A stretch of 64,000 bases of DNA, from assembly GCF_018785315.1 (NCBI RefSeq), contig NZ_WQPN01000127.1:62001-126000 (forward strand). The letters run 5' to 3'. The first letter of the stretch is position 1. Every line of letters starts with the position of its first letter. Shown in pieces: positions 50,162 through 59,792 of this stretch. The notes under the pieces are model-generated. The model ran no database searches. It saw only the letters and a program-made list of their open reading frames with translations, and was not told the DNA's origin. Origin of the DNA: Clostridium sp. MCC353. GTDB lineage: Bacteria; Bacillota; Clostridia; Lachnospirales; Lachnospiraceae. The position numbers and the translations under genes are program-made.

Positions 50162-53100
50162 TTAAGACTTTTCCTGCGCTTCAGAAAGAGGCTCTGAAAA
50201 CGAGTAAAAGTTTTTGTTGCTTTTTTTGATCCTGTACATGGCTTGGTCGGCGTGGGAGAGAAGTTCCTTTTCGTTCTGCCCATCCCTGGGATAGACGCTG
50301 ACCCCGATACTTGCAGTCATTTCAACAAACAGGTCCTCTGAGAGCCGGAAAGGCTGCCTGATCTCAGAGAGAATCCGTTCGCAGACGTGCCGGATCTCTT
50401 CGTCCGCTATGATCCGGCTCAGCAGCAGAACGAACTCGTCGCCCCCCATACGGGACACGATATCGCTGCCGCGCACGGCACGGATCAGCCGCCTGGCTGT
50501 CTCCTCCAATACCAGGTCCCCCTTTTCATGGCCATAGGTATCGTTGACCTCTTTGAATCCATCCAGATCCATGTAGAGGACAGCAAGGAGCTGCCCGGTA
50601 GTTTCCGCCTCCAAAAGCAGCCGGGACAAAATTTTGTGAAACAGTCTGCGGTTTGGAAGTCCGGTGAGTGAGTCATAGTTTGCCATATGGGCTAACTTTT
50701 CCTCCGCCCGCTTGCGTACCTTGATTTCCTCCAGCAGCGCCTTTGTCCGCTCGTCCACCAGAAAGCGCAGATGTTCATATAAATAGGCGTTTTCAAGAGA
50801 AATGGCCAGCTGTGCCGCAATGGGCATGAGGTTTTCTTTTCTCCGCTGGTCAAAGACACCTGCGGCCAGGTTATTTTCCAAGTAGAGGATGCCCTTTAGC
50901 TCCCCCTTACTGAGGATGGGCATGCACAGGACCGACTTGCAGTGGTTCTCTTTGATATGGAGGTCCTTCCCGAAGACCCTGGAGTTCTCACCGTCTTCCA
51001 GGATCACGGCCTCCAGCGTTCTCTCCACATACGATACGATGCTCAACGGAATATCCTGGTCCTTGGCCGGCCGCTTTGATACGATGCATACGTCCTTGGC
51101 CCCGGAATGGCCCTCCGCCTGGATCTCATACCCGGAATCCGTCTGGCTCAAATAGTAGATATGCTGTGCTCCCGCGCATTCCAGGAGACTGTGGATCAGC
51201 TTTTCCAGGATTCCTTCCAGTTCAAGTTCCTCCGAAATGGCCTGGGACGCCTTCAGCACAGAGCGCATATCCAGCGATGCGGTGGTTCGGATGGAATCTT
51301 CCGACAGGGTGCTCTGCCGGTTATCGTTTTTCCATAGGCCCGCCAGTTCCGGGTAGTCCTGCCGCATCCGGGCGCATTTGCCCTCTGCCCCCCAATGGCT
51401 GTACAGCCGGTAGGTATCCGTCAGGTAATGCCTGGCCGACGACTTGATCCCCAGCCTCTCATAGCGCAGTGCGGCCACATCGCAGAGGATGGCATGATGA
51501 AGGCGGCGGTCATGCTTTTTCGCGGCCTCCAGGGCTTCTTCGTAAAGCTGCAGGGCCTCTCCAATGCAGCCTTCCGCCGTTTTCCGTTCTGCCTCAATCA
51601 CAAGATAGAGATGTCCATAATTGCAGAACGCGTCGCGGCTGCGTTCCTTCAGCCAATCCTGGTTTTCCTCCAGGATACGCAGAAAGCCATGCCTTGCCCC
51701 CGGCTCATAGTCCCCTGTCTCCAGGACCTGGCAGATGGACAGGGAATACAGGAAATTGTGGAGCGCCACGTTGTAAAAGCTGGAGACATACGGGAGCAGG
51801 GGCACAGCGTCCCTGCACAGCCGGCAGGCCGTGGAATAATCCCGGTAGATCACTGCCGACAGGGCCCGGATGACATGGTAATAGCTGATTGCCTGCAGAT
51901 TATGGGAAAACCGCTCCAGATGGGCCTGTTCGGAAAAACCGTCCCCATCAAAGCTTCCGGTGAGAGAGAGTTCCCCGCGCATACTCCTGCACAGCTGCTG
52001 AAAACTCAAAAAGCTGCCCAAAGCATGGTCACTGCCGGTCTTCTCCGCAAACTTGACTCCGGCCTGTACCTCATTCCACAGCTCATCCACATGGGCTGCG
52101 CTTTCCATAACCGCCATCATGAGCCCATAATAGCCGTAGCAGGCGTACTCAAAGTCCCCCATCTGGGCGTTGCCCTTGATGGACTCCTTAGCATAGGGAA
52201 TCTCATTGACCACATCTTCGAACCAATGGCCGGTATGGAGAGCAAACATACAGTAGATGGAGTGGATTACCTCCCTGTACTGGTGCTTTTCGGCCAGACG
52301 CATAGCCGATCTGCCGGCCGCGTAGGACGTCCGGTAATCCCTGCGCAGTTCCCCCAGAGGCATCATCAGATTGGAATACATCTGCAGGGCATGAGGAGTA
52401 TAGCCATGCCGGAACATGCGCCGCACAGCCGTAAATACCGTCCAGTAGGAATAATCGGGATTAAAGAAAAAGGTCGGGCCGCACAGGCGGCAGAGCAATT
52501 TACTGATCCCAGCCTCTACCGGGTCTTTGGCTTCTTCGAGATTCAGGATATCTTCCGTTCCAAGAGCCTCCCGCTCCTGATAAAAGGATGCGGTTTCCCG
52601 TTCCAGGGTCAGCTTTATATTTTCACTGGGAAAGGTGACTCCCAGATGTCCAAGCAGGGTGCGCCCGATCTCAAAGGCGTCCTCATACCTGCCCCGGTTG
52701 GAAAAGCTTGATATCTGCAGGCGGCAGTTGTCAACCAGTTCAGTGGGCTCCGTCACCAGATTGCAGAGTATCCCGTAGATCCGGTCGCATTCATCCTCCT
52801 TAACCAGATTGCACAGCGCCGCATGATATTCCATGTAAATTTTGGTGAGGAGCGGGCGGTTTTCCGGGCGCTTCAGCTCCGGCTGGGAGAGCAGGAGCTG
52901 AAGGTACCGCTCCGCCGTGTCGAAGGCGGATACCAGCCCGCACCGGTGCGCCGTACCCAGCAGGAACTCCTGAATCCGGCGACGTTCTTCCTGATCCTCC
53001 GCCTCCCCAAGCCCCATTGCGTAGTGGTCCGCGATCTCAAACGCCCGTTCATCCAGATCGCCTGCAGCGCGCGAACGTTCCTCATACCGCTTTCCAAGCA

Positions 53101-55159
53101 GGTAATGGACACTTGCCCGCACATTCTCAGACAGAGCCGTATAGAACACCTGCTGGAACCGGTCGTGGGTAAACTGATACATGGTCTGCAGGCCTGTTTT
53201 CCCATCCTTCTCCATGGGATATACCGCCTCCTGTGCCACCGCCGCAATCAGCCTGCGGTTGATTTCACGTTCCGGCAGGCCGCAGACAGCGGACAAATCC
53301 TCCACAGAAAAGCTCTGACCGATGCAGGCGCCAAAGGACAGCAGAGAGATTGTCTTCTCAGAAAACTGGCTTAGATTTTCTGTCAGGAAATCCACTACAT
53401 TCTCCTGAGCGGGGCAGGCCCGGATCTCCGCCTCCTTCCACCTCCAGCTTCCGGTGTCCATATCCAGCTTCAGATAGCCTTTTGAATGGCACAGCCGCAG
53501 AAACTGCTTGATGTAAAATGGATTTCCCTTGGTCTTCCTATAAAGGATCTCCGCCAGCGCAAAAGTCGCGTCCGCTTCCGTTTTGAATATGTCTCCCAGC
53601 ATCTGTGCGGTGCTCTCAGGATCAAGCCCTTTTAAGTCGAGCTGCGTGACCCGGCCTCCCCGCTGTATGATTTTATTAAGGCTGAGAGTGAGCGGATGTT
53701 CGCTGTTCACCTCATTATCACGATAGCACACGATAATCATTAAATCGTGGATATCCTCATTTTTGAACAGCTCTTCCAGAATTTCCAGGGAGCCCATATC
53801 CGCCCGGTGTACATCATCCAAAAACAGAACCAGTGGATGCTCCGGTGAAGCCAGCAAAGACAGGAGCTTTTCCAACACGGATTTGAACCTGGTCCGTTCC
53901 TCCAGCGGCCCCATGTCCGCAGGGATTGGCTGATCGCCGGTCAGCAGGGCCAGCTCCGCCACCTTACCGGTCAGCAAAGCCGCGTCGCCGCCCAAATGTT
54001 CCGACAGCGTCTGCTTCCACTTGCCAATACTTTCCTCCGGTTCCATAAAGATCATGCTGCAAAATTGTTTGATGGCCTCGAAGAAGGCAAAGTAGGGTAC
54101 ATTGGCGTGATACTGGTCAAACTTCCCTTGTAGAAACATACCGTTGGTCCGCAAAGCCTCCTCCTGAAGCTGATTGACAAGGGAGGTCTTTCCAATGCCG
54201 GAATAGCCGCTGATGGAGACAAGGATCTTGGAACCGGACGCCACTTCCTTGAAGTCACTCTTCAACTGGGCGATTTCTTCTTCCCGCCCATACAGCCGGT
54301 GGGCGAATTCAAAGCGCCGGCTGAAATCCTTTTCGCCAAGGACAAATTCCTTTTCCCTTTGGCACCGCGTCAGATCATAAAGAAGGCCCTCGCTGCTTAA
54401 ATAGCGGTCTTTTGCCATCTTGGACAGGAGTTTGTCTACGACGGCCGCAAGCATGGGAGGCACATTGGGCAAAATCACGCGAAGATCCGGCGGTTTCTTC
54501 GCAATATGAGAAAAAACCAGCTCTGTGGGGGTCTCCGCGTCAAATGGATGACGCCCCGTCAGCATTTGATACAAGGTTATGCCCAGGGAATAAAAATCCG
54601 CGCGGTAATCCAGCTCCGTATTCATCCGTCCGGTCTGCTCCGGGGCGATGTAACGGAGGGTCCCCTCAATATTTTCAAGTCTGGCCCCCAACATCTGTTC
54701 ATGCATAAACATGGAGGAGATACCGAAGTCCAGCAGCACCACCCGGCCGGATAACGCGTCATACATGATATTGGAAGGGTTCACATCTTTGTGGATGATG
54801 CCCGCCTTGTGTATGTCCCGCAGGCCCATCACCAACTGTTCTGCGATCCGGTAGAAATCCGACATCTCCAGGGCGCCCTGTTTCAGCAGCCTGCTCAGCG
54901 TGATTCCCGGACAGAATTCCTCCACCAGATAGCAGCGTCCTTCCAGCGTGACCTCTTCAAGCGCCTTTACCACATAAGGGCTGTCTATCCGCTGCATGAT
55001 CTGATATTCCCGCCGCAGCCGCGCTGCTTCATCCTGCGTCATATGTTCCTGGCCTCCGGTTTTCAGTACCACCCGGCTGCCGGTGCCGCCGTCAATTCCG
55101 CGCAGCAGCTTGCTGGACGGAGATATGTATATCACTTCTAAATTCGTATATTGACACAT
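50162..55159 (-). CDS. Ser/Thr kinase-AAA ATPase-TPR-GAF-GGDEF signalling giant
   Basis: A 1665-residue protein. The protein kinase domain lies at ~10-270 with HKDVNPSNIMYD (~120), LLDFGIS and APEQTGRMN. A STAND-like AAA ATPase follows with GYSGIGKTSLVNQL (Walker A ~315) and LVLFLDDVHRAD (Walker B ~443). A helical TPR-like region spans ~620-1290, a GAF domain ~1320-1455, and a diguanylate cyclase ends it with RMGGDEFVLLLS (~1567). It links phosphorylation, ligand sensing and c-di-GMP synthesis in one chain. ATG 55159 is chosen because GGAAGGGGTGAG precedes it and it removes overlap with the previous gene; the longer frame starts at 55216. Confidence 0.9.
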   Translation of the reverse strand: MCQYTNLEVIYISPSSKLLRGIDGGTGSRVVLKTGGQEHMTQDEAARLRREYQIMQRIDSPYVVKALEEVTLEGRCYLVEEFCPGITLSRLLKQGALEMSDFYRIAEQLVMGLRDIHKAGIIHKDVNPSNIMYDALSGRVVLLDFGISSMFMHEQMLGARLENIEGTLRYIAPEQTGRMNTELDYRADFYSLGITLYQMLTGRHPFDAETPTELVFSHIAKKPPDLRVILPNVPPMLAAVVDKLLSKMAKDRYLSSEGLLYDLTRCQREKEFVLGEKDFSRRFEFAHRLYGREEEIAQLKSDFKEVASGSKILVSISGYSGIGKTSLVNQLQEEALRTNGMFLQGKFDQYHANVPYFAFFEAIKQFCSMIFMEPEESIGKWKQTLSEHLGGDAALLTGKVAELALLTGDQPIPADMGPLEERTRFKSVLEKLLSLLASPEHPLVLFLDDVHRADMGSLEILEELFKNEDIHDLMIIVCYRDNEVNSEHPLTLSLNKIIQRGGRVTQLDLKGLDPESTAQMLGDIFKTEADATFALAEILYRKTKGNPFYIKQFLRLCHSKGYLKLDMDTGSWRWKEAEIRACPAQENVVDFLTENLSQFSEKTISLLSFGACIGQSFSVEDLSAVCGLPEREINRRLIAAVAQEAVYPMEKDGKTGLQTMYQFTHDRFQQVFYTALSENVRASVHYLLGKRYEERSRAAGDLDERAFEIADHYAMGLGEAEDQEERRRIQEFLLGTAHRCGLVSAFDTAERYLQLLLSQPELKRPENRPLLTKIYMEYHAALCNLVKEDECDRIYGILCNLVTEPTELVDNCRLQISSFSNRGRYEDAFEIGRTLLGHLGVTFPSENIKLTLERETASFYQEREALGTEDILNLEEAKDPVEAGISKLLCRLCGPTFFFNPDYSYWTVFTAVRRMFRHGYTPHALQMYSNLMMPLGELRRDYRTSYAAGRSAMRLAEKHQYREVIHSIYCMFALHTGHWFEDVVNEIPYAKESIKGNAQMGDFEYACYGYYGLMMAVMESAAHVDELWNEVQAGVKFAEKTGSDHALGSFLSFQQLCRSMRGELSLTGSFDGDGFSEQAHLERFSHNLQAISYYHVIRALSAVIYRDYSTACRLCRDAVPLLPYVSSFYNVALHNFLYSLSICQVLETGDYEPGARHGFLRILEENQDWLKERSRDAFCNYGHLYLVIEAERKTAEGCIGEALQLYEEALEAAKKHDRRLHHAILCDVAALRYERLGIKSSARHYLTDTYRLYSHWGAEGKCARMRQDYPELAGLWKNDNRQSTLSEDSIRTTASLDMRSVLKASQAISEELELEGILEKLIHSLLECAGAQHIYYLSQTDSGYEIQAEGHSGAKDVCIVSKRPAKDQDIPLSIVSYVERTLEAVILEDGENSRVFGKDLHIKENHCKSVLCMPILSKGELKGILYLENNLAAGVFDQRRKENLMPIAAQLAISLENAYLYEHLRFLVDERTKALLEEIKVRKRAEEKLAHMANYDSLTGLPNRRLFHKILSRLLLEAETTGQLLAVLYMDLDGFKEVNDTYGHEKGDLVLEETARRLIRAVRGSDIVSRMGGDEFVLLLSRIIADEEIRHVCERILSEIRQPFRLSEDLFVEMTASIGVSVYPRDGQNEKELLSHADQAMYRIKKSNKNFYSFSEPLSEAQEKS

Positions 55160-55166
55160 CACACGC

Positions 55167-57749
55167 TCACCCCTTCCGTGAAAAGCACTCGTCTTTAACG
55201 CCTGCCTTTGCAGCATACATGGCCTCGCGGGCCCGGCGTATTATTTCATCCAATGGTTCCTCTGCATTCCAGAGCGCTGTGCCGGCAAAGCAGGACACCG
55301 AATCCGGATCCACATAACGGCTCTCATAATAAGCCCGGCGAACAGCCGTTTCTTTTTTATGGGCGGCTTCCATGGATCTTATGTGGCGCATCACAACCAG
55401 AAATTCATCCCCGCCCAGCCGGACCAGCACATCGTCCACCCGGGTGTGGGCACGCAGAAGGGAGGCGAAGTGGAGGATCAAATGATCGCCCTCCACATAG
55501 CCGTACTTCTCATTGAACTTTTTCAAGTCATCCAGTTCAAACAGATAAACAGCGGAGGAAGACTCATGCCGCAGTGATTCCGCTATAGTATACAGCCCCC
55601 GGCGGTTTAGCAGGCCGGTCATGGTATCTCTGCAGGCCTCATCCTGCAGGGACCGTATCCGCACCTGAAGGGTGTGGATGCTCATCGCCCGCAGGACCCG
55701 CCTGCGCAGCGCCTCCTGATTGTGGGGCTTAGCCGCATAGTCGGCAGCGCCAAGTTCCATGGCGCGGCGCTCCAGCTCCTGGTCCAGAGGCCCCGTGGCG
55801 ATGCTCTGGACCTCCCAGGCGCCCCGCTCTTTCTGAATGCTCTCCAGGATCCGGAAGCCGTCCCCCGCGGGCAGTGTAAGGCTTAAAAGCACCGCCGCCG
55901 TCTCGGATTGTTGATTTCCAAGCGCCTTGAGGGCTTCCTCATAGCCGGCGGCCTCCAGCACTTCGAAGCAGTCGGAGAAGGTCTCACGCACTTGGGCGCG
56001 GTAGTCCGCGTCCTCGTCGCAGACCAGCAGGATATTGTCCGTTTGCCCGCCGGGACTGCTGGACGGACAGGGAGGCGTGGAGACTGCGGCCGGCTGGGCA
56101 GTCAATATCTCCTCGAAATTACCGATGGGCATGGGCTTGGCAAAATAGTAGCCCTGGGCGTAGTCGCACCCATCGTTTTGAAGCCGCTCCAGCTGCTCCC
56201 GGGTTTCCACGCCCTCCGCCACCACGCTCAATTTCATCCAACGGGCCAGGTCTACGATAAAGCGCAGGATGCCCTGGCCGGTGGGTCTCGTAATCTCAGT
56301 CTGGATAAACTTCATATCCAGCTTCAGTACATCGATAGGCATTTCTGTGAGCATATTCAGCGAAGAATAGCCGCTGCCAAAATCATCCATCTCAATGACA
56401 AAGCCCAGCCTGCGCAGAGCGCCCAGGGTTTCGATGAGCTGTCTTGAGGTATCCGTGTACGCGCTCTCCGTGATCTCCAGGTGCAGACGGGAGGGGGAAA
56501 GTCCGTGCTGCTGTACGATCTCCGTGAGAAGAGACACCAGATTTGTGTTATATATATCCATCCGGGAGACGTTGACGGAAATGTTAACGCTGGGATACCC
56601 CTTCTTATCCCATGCCTGCATCAGTGCGCAGACCCGCTCCCAGACATATTGGTCCAGTTTGGTGATAAAGCCGTTGCGCTCAAAGATGGGGATGAACTCC
56701 GCAGGTGGCTGCAGGCCCCATTCCGGATGATTCCAGCGCACCAGCGCCTCAGCACCCGCCAGCCGGCCATCCCGAATCTGATACTTGGGCTGCAGGTAAA
56801 CCTCAAACTGTCCCGTGGATAAGGCTGTTTCCATTCCGTCCGTGATGGCCTGCCGGCGCAGCAGCGTGCCCCGCAGCTTGTCGTCGTAGAGGGCAAAGTG
56901 CTTGCCATACTTTCCCTTAATGCTATGTGCCGCCAGCAGCGCCCGGTCACACATCTGCTCAACGGAGACATCCCGGTCCTCCACCGTGTAGATGCCGTAT
57001 TTCATGATCACGTTCTGATTGCCGAAGCCGCTGTTGATCCAATTGTCGGACTGGGTAAACATCTCGTCCGCATAGTCCTCGCGGTGCTCCAGAAGACAGG
57101 CGAACTGGTCCGCGCTCAGGCGGCCGCATATCCCGTGATCCCCCAGCCGCTGGGTGCAGAGCTTGGCTACCTGCCGCAGCAGGCGGTCGCCCGCAGCCAT
57201 GCCGAAGGTATCGTTGATCAGTTTGAAGTCCTCAATGTCGGAACAAAGGATATCATATTTCACATCCGGATTCCGAAACAGGATGTCCCTGGCCTGCTGG
57301 CAGAAATATTCCTTGCTGTACACCCTGGTGACCCGGTCATACTGGATCTGATGAATGAGGGCGGAGGTCTCCCGCAGGCGGATAATGCCGGCCGCCCGGT
57401 GTAAAATAACCTGGGCCCGGTAGGGCTTGGTGATGAAGTCCGTGGCTCCGTTGGAAAGCGCGGCCACCTCATCCGTCTCACTGTTGTTGGATGTTGTGAC
57501 AATGACCGGGATGGAATTCAGCCTGTGATCTGCTTTTAGATGTTTCAAAAAGGCGTAGCCATCCATGACCGGCATGACAATATCCAACAGGATCAGTGAG
57601 ATTCCCTCTCTGTATTTCTCCAGCAGCGACAGGGCCTGCACCCCGTTTTCCGCTTCCAGAACCGTATATTGGGGAGACAGGATGGCGCACAGTGCCGCCC
57701 GATTGATTTCATTGTCTTCAACCACTAAAATTTTTCTCTCTAATAACAT
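55167..57749 (-). CDS. REC-GGDEF(degenerate)-EAL-REC(degenerate)-GGDEF response regulator
   Basis: An 860-residue c-di-GMP regulator. REC 1 (~1-125) has VVEDNEINRAAL and LILLDIVMPVMDGY (Asp ~56). A first GGDEF domain (~135-300) has the degenerate motif SADQF and is likely regulatory. The EAL domain (~308-555) keeps EALVRW, LHLEITES, MDDFGSGYSSL and VVAEGVET, so phosphodiesterase activity is expected. REC 2 (~575-690) has Ser at the phospho-Asp position (LLSLTLPAGDG). A final GGDEF (~700-850) keeps RLGGDEFLVV, so cyclase activity is expected. It is the first gene of the operon, transcribed away from the HTH regulator at 58016. Confidence 0.92.
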   Translation of the reverse strand: MLLERKILVVEDNEINRAALCAILSPQYTVLEAENGVQALSLLEKYREGISLILLDIVMPVMDGYAFLKHLKADHRLNSIPVIVTTSNNSETDEVAALSNGATDFITKPYRAQVILHRAAGIIRLRETSALIHQIQYDRVTRVYSKEYFCQQARDILFRNPDVKYDILCSDIEDFKLINDTFGMAAGDRLLRQVAKLCTQRLGDHGICGRLSADQFACLLEHREDYADEMFTQSDNWINSGFGNQNVIMKYGIYTVEDRDVSVEQMCDRALLAAHSIKGKYGKHFALYDDKLRGTLLRRQAITDGMETALSTGQFEVYLQPKYQIRDGRLAGAEALVRWNHPEWGLQPPAEFIPIFERNGFITKLDQYVWERVCALMQAWDKKGYPSVNISVNVSRMDIYNTNLVSLLTEIVQQHGLSPSRLHLEITESAYTDTSRQLIETLGALRRLGFVIEMDDFGSGYSSLNMLTEMPIDVLKLDMKFIQTEITRPTGQGILRFIVDLARWMKLSVVAEGVETREQLERLQNDGCDYAQGYYFAKPMPIGNFEEILTAQPAAVSTPPCPSSSPGGQTDNILLVCDEDADYRAQVRETFSDCFEVLEAAGYEEALKALGNQQSETAAVLLSLTLPAGDGFRILESIQKERGAWEVQSIATGPLDQELERRAMELGAADYAAKPHNQEALRRRVLRAMSIHTLQVRIRSLQDEACRDTMTGLLNRRGLYTIAESLRHESSSAVYLFELDDLKKFNEKYGYVEGDHLILHFASLLRAHTRVDDVLVRLGGDEFLVVMRHIRSMEAAHKKETAVRRAYYESRYVDPDSVSCFAGTALWNAEEPLDEIIRRAREAMYAAKAGVKDECFSRKG

Positions 57750-57818
57750 GATTCACACTCAATCCTTTAGATAATCTACTTGATAATAGGTATATCATTT
57801 CAATTGCAAATGACACAT

Positions 57819-57841
57819 ATTTGTCATTTTAAATGACAAAT
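57819..57841. promoter_or_regulatory. Palindromic operator 1
   Basis: ATTTGTCATTT-T-AAATGACAAAT: two perfect 11-bp arms around a single T. A further AAATGACA half-site lies at 57808-57815. It stands between the start of the signalling operon (57749) and operator 2. Confidence 0.7.
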
Positions 57842-57928
57842 ATTGGATAACAAAACTCTTGTACTATAGAATACTTCTTTTTTAAGCAAATTTCAAGGGA
57901 TTATATACAATTGACAATGATATTTAAG

Positions 57929-57945
57929 TGTCATTTTAAATGACA
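57929..57945. promoter_or_regulatory. Palindromic operator 2
   Basis: TGTCATTT-T-AAATGACA, the same core as operator 1, 109 bp away (about ten helical turns). It lies 16 bp upstream of the -35 box of the HTH regulator gene. Two identical sites in a divergent promoter region suggest cooperative or looping control by one protein. Confidence 0.7.
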
Positions 57946-57961
57946 AATAATATGGATTTTG

Positions 57962-57990
57962 TTGCAAACTTACTGGCTTTACGGTATACT
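57962..57990 (+). promoter_or_regulatory. Promoter of the 500-residue HTH regulator
   Basis: TTGCAA (57962-57967) and TATACT (57985-57990) with 17-bp spacing, followed by the ribosome site AAAGGAGG at 58001-58008. Confidence 0.65.
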
Positions 57991-58015
57991 GGTATAAAAA
58001 AAGGAGGATCAGACT

Positions 58016-59518
58016 GTGCAGTTCTATGAAAAACTGATTTTTGTTATGAATTTGACTCAAACGACGAACCGGGAGCTGGCCCAGGCCGCGCAGGTAGACC
58101 CCTCCATCATCAGCCGTTTCCGCAGTGGGAAGAGAGGGCTCCCGCGCAATCTGGAGCCGCTGCGCAGCATGGCGGATTTCCTTGCCGAACGCTGTACTGG
58201 CGAATACCAGAGAAGGGCTCTTTCAGAGATGGCGGGGGTCAGGCGGGTCCTCATGGACAAGCAGGATCAGCTGTCAGAGTTTTTATTTTACTGGCTGTGC
58301 GGTGACGCGGATGAGGTGGACCGTTTCATGCACAGCTTTGAATCGCTGACCATTAAGGGAGGGGCGTCCAACTCCACCCTGGAGGCCGCAACAATCAGCA
58401 GAAAAGGGAATTTTATTCATTTTGGAAATGAGGGAAAGCGTGCCGCGGTGCGTTCCATGTACCAACACCTGCTGGCCCGGCAGGAGCCGGGCACAATCTG
58501 CATTCTTGCAGATGAGACCGATGACTGGCTGATGGAAGATTATGATTTTACTTCCCAAATGCAGGCCTGGCTGCTGGACTGTATCCGGCAGGGCTTTCAA
58601 ATCTGCCACATCATACCGCCGATCTACTCGGGCGATCAGATTCTGGAATCCCTGGCCCGCTGGATCCCGCTCTATATGACCGGCAAGGTAAAAGCCTACT
58701 ATTATCCTCATATTCGCGACCGCCTTTACCGGCACACCATCATCATGATGCCCGGACAAATCGCAATTGCGTCACATTCCATGGCGGGCGAGCCTACCAG
58801 CTACGCTACAATGCTGTCCACAGACCCAGGGGTGCTCCGGGCGACGGAAACGGAGTTTCAGGCATACCTTGCCCTGTGCCGGCCTATGTTGAACACCTAC
58901 TCGGAACCCCAAAAGCTGTTCCAGTGCTTTATGAAATTTATATCCCCCCAGGGTTTCCGCATTCAAAAGCTGATCTCCTTGTCCGCAGTGACCGCGCCCT
59001 TTGAACTTGTCGCGGATTCCATAGAAAAAAGAGAAGACCCCGAACAGAAGCGCCTGGGCGAACTTTATCTCCAGGAGATGAAGCGGCTGGAACAGGAGCA
59101 GGACCAGTACAATCTGATCGATATCGTTCACCTGGCCAGCGCAGACCAGGTCCGTGCCGGCACAGTGCCCATCACCGCCACCTGCTGGTCGGTCGGCGCC
59201 CTTTACTACACCCCAAAGACCTATACCCTGCACTTGAAGAAGATTCTGCATATTATGGACACTCATGAAAATTATCACTTTGTCCCCCTGGAAGGGCCTG
59301 TTGAACAGGAGAGCGCCCTTATGGTCAAGGAAAATCACAGAGCTCTTCTGGTGCATACGTCTGAGCCTTTCACTGTCTTTGAGATCTCCCAGCCTGAGAT
59401 TGTGGCCCTATACCGGGAGTACCTGCTTCGCCTGGCGGAGAAAGTGGGCTTCACCGGTATCCACCGTACGAAGATTAAGTCCAGGCTCCGGGAACTGATC
59501 CGGGAGCTGGAAGCGTGA
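58016..59518 (+). CDS. Large HTH regulator of the signalling island, 500 residues
   Basis: Residues ~15-60 form a Cro/XRE-like DNA-binding domain (NRELAQAAQVDPSIISRFRS). The remaining ~430 residues are a large domain of unknown fold, with no receiver, kinase or membrane motif. It could bind a ligand or a protein of the neighbouring cascade. GTG 58016 is the start, 7 bases after AAAGGAGG. The gene diverges from the five-gene operon over the two palindromes, so it probably binds them. GC content is as high as in the operon and much above the flanks, so the whole block appears to share one origin. Confidence 0.75.
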   Translation: MQFYEKLIFVMNLTQTTNRELAQAAQVDPSIISRFRSGKRGLPRNLEPLRSMADFLAERCTGEYQRRALSEMAGVRRVLMDKQDQLSEFLFYWLCGDADEVDRFMHSFESLTIKGGASNSTLEAATISRKGNFIHFGNEGKRAAVRSMYQHLLARQEPGTICILADETDDWLMEDYDFTSQMQAWLLDCIRQGFQICHIIPPIYSGDQILESLARWIPLYMTGKVKAYYYPHIRDRLYRHTIIMMPGQIAIASHSMAGEPTSYATMLSTDPGVLRATETEFQAYLALCRPMLNTYSEPQKLFQCFMKFISPQGFRIQKLISLSAVTAPFELVADSIEKREDPEQKRLGELYLQEMKRLEQEQDQYNLIDIVHLASADQVRAGTVPITATCWSVGALYYTPKTYTLHLKKILHIMDTHENYHFVPLEGPVEQESALMVKENHRALLVHTSEPFTVFEISQPEIVALYREYLLRLAEKVGFTGIHRTKIKSRLRELIRELEA

Positions 59519-59544
59519 ACCGAATAAGAGAACAATAATAACTA

Positions 59545-59585
59545 ATTTAGCAGTGTGGTGATACCATGCTGCTAAATGTCGTTTT
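59545..59585 (+). terminator. Terminator of the HTH regulator gene
   Basis: ATTTAGCAG (59545-59553) and CTGCTAAAT (59569-59577) form a 9-bp stem, extended inward with mismatches, followed by GTCGTTTT. Confidence 0.7.
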
Positions 59586-59715
59586 GGGGGATGAAAGAGG
59601 CCCGTTTGCAGGACAAAACGGCATAATGGAGACAGCTGCCAGAACGGAATCAGGATGCAGTAAAAGAGTGAATGTGTAACAGTTGATAAATTATAAAAAA
59701 CTTCACTCATTACTA

Positions 59716-59777
59716 TTGACAGATTTAATTACCTGATATAATATAGTCCATATAAATTACTATTAATCATTTGGACT
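59716..59777 (+). promoter_or_regulatory. MarR-gene promoter with inverted repeat operator
   Basis: TTGACA at 59716-59721 is followed by TAATAT (17-bp spacing) or TATAAT (15-bp) near 59737-59744. AGTCCA (59745-59750) and TGGACT (59772-59777) are inverted repeats covering the transcription start and the region just before the ribosome site. This is the usual place for an autoregulating MarR repressor. Confidence 0.6.
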
Positions 59778-59792
59778 AATAAGGAGATGCAA

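Noticed and set aside
51395-52711. 438-codon plus-strand frame
   Set aside because: Antisense shadow of the TPR-like region of the kinase-AAA-GGDEF gene; no motif and no start signal.
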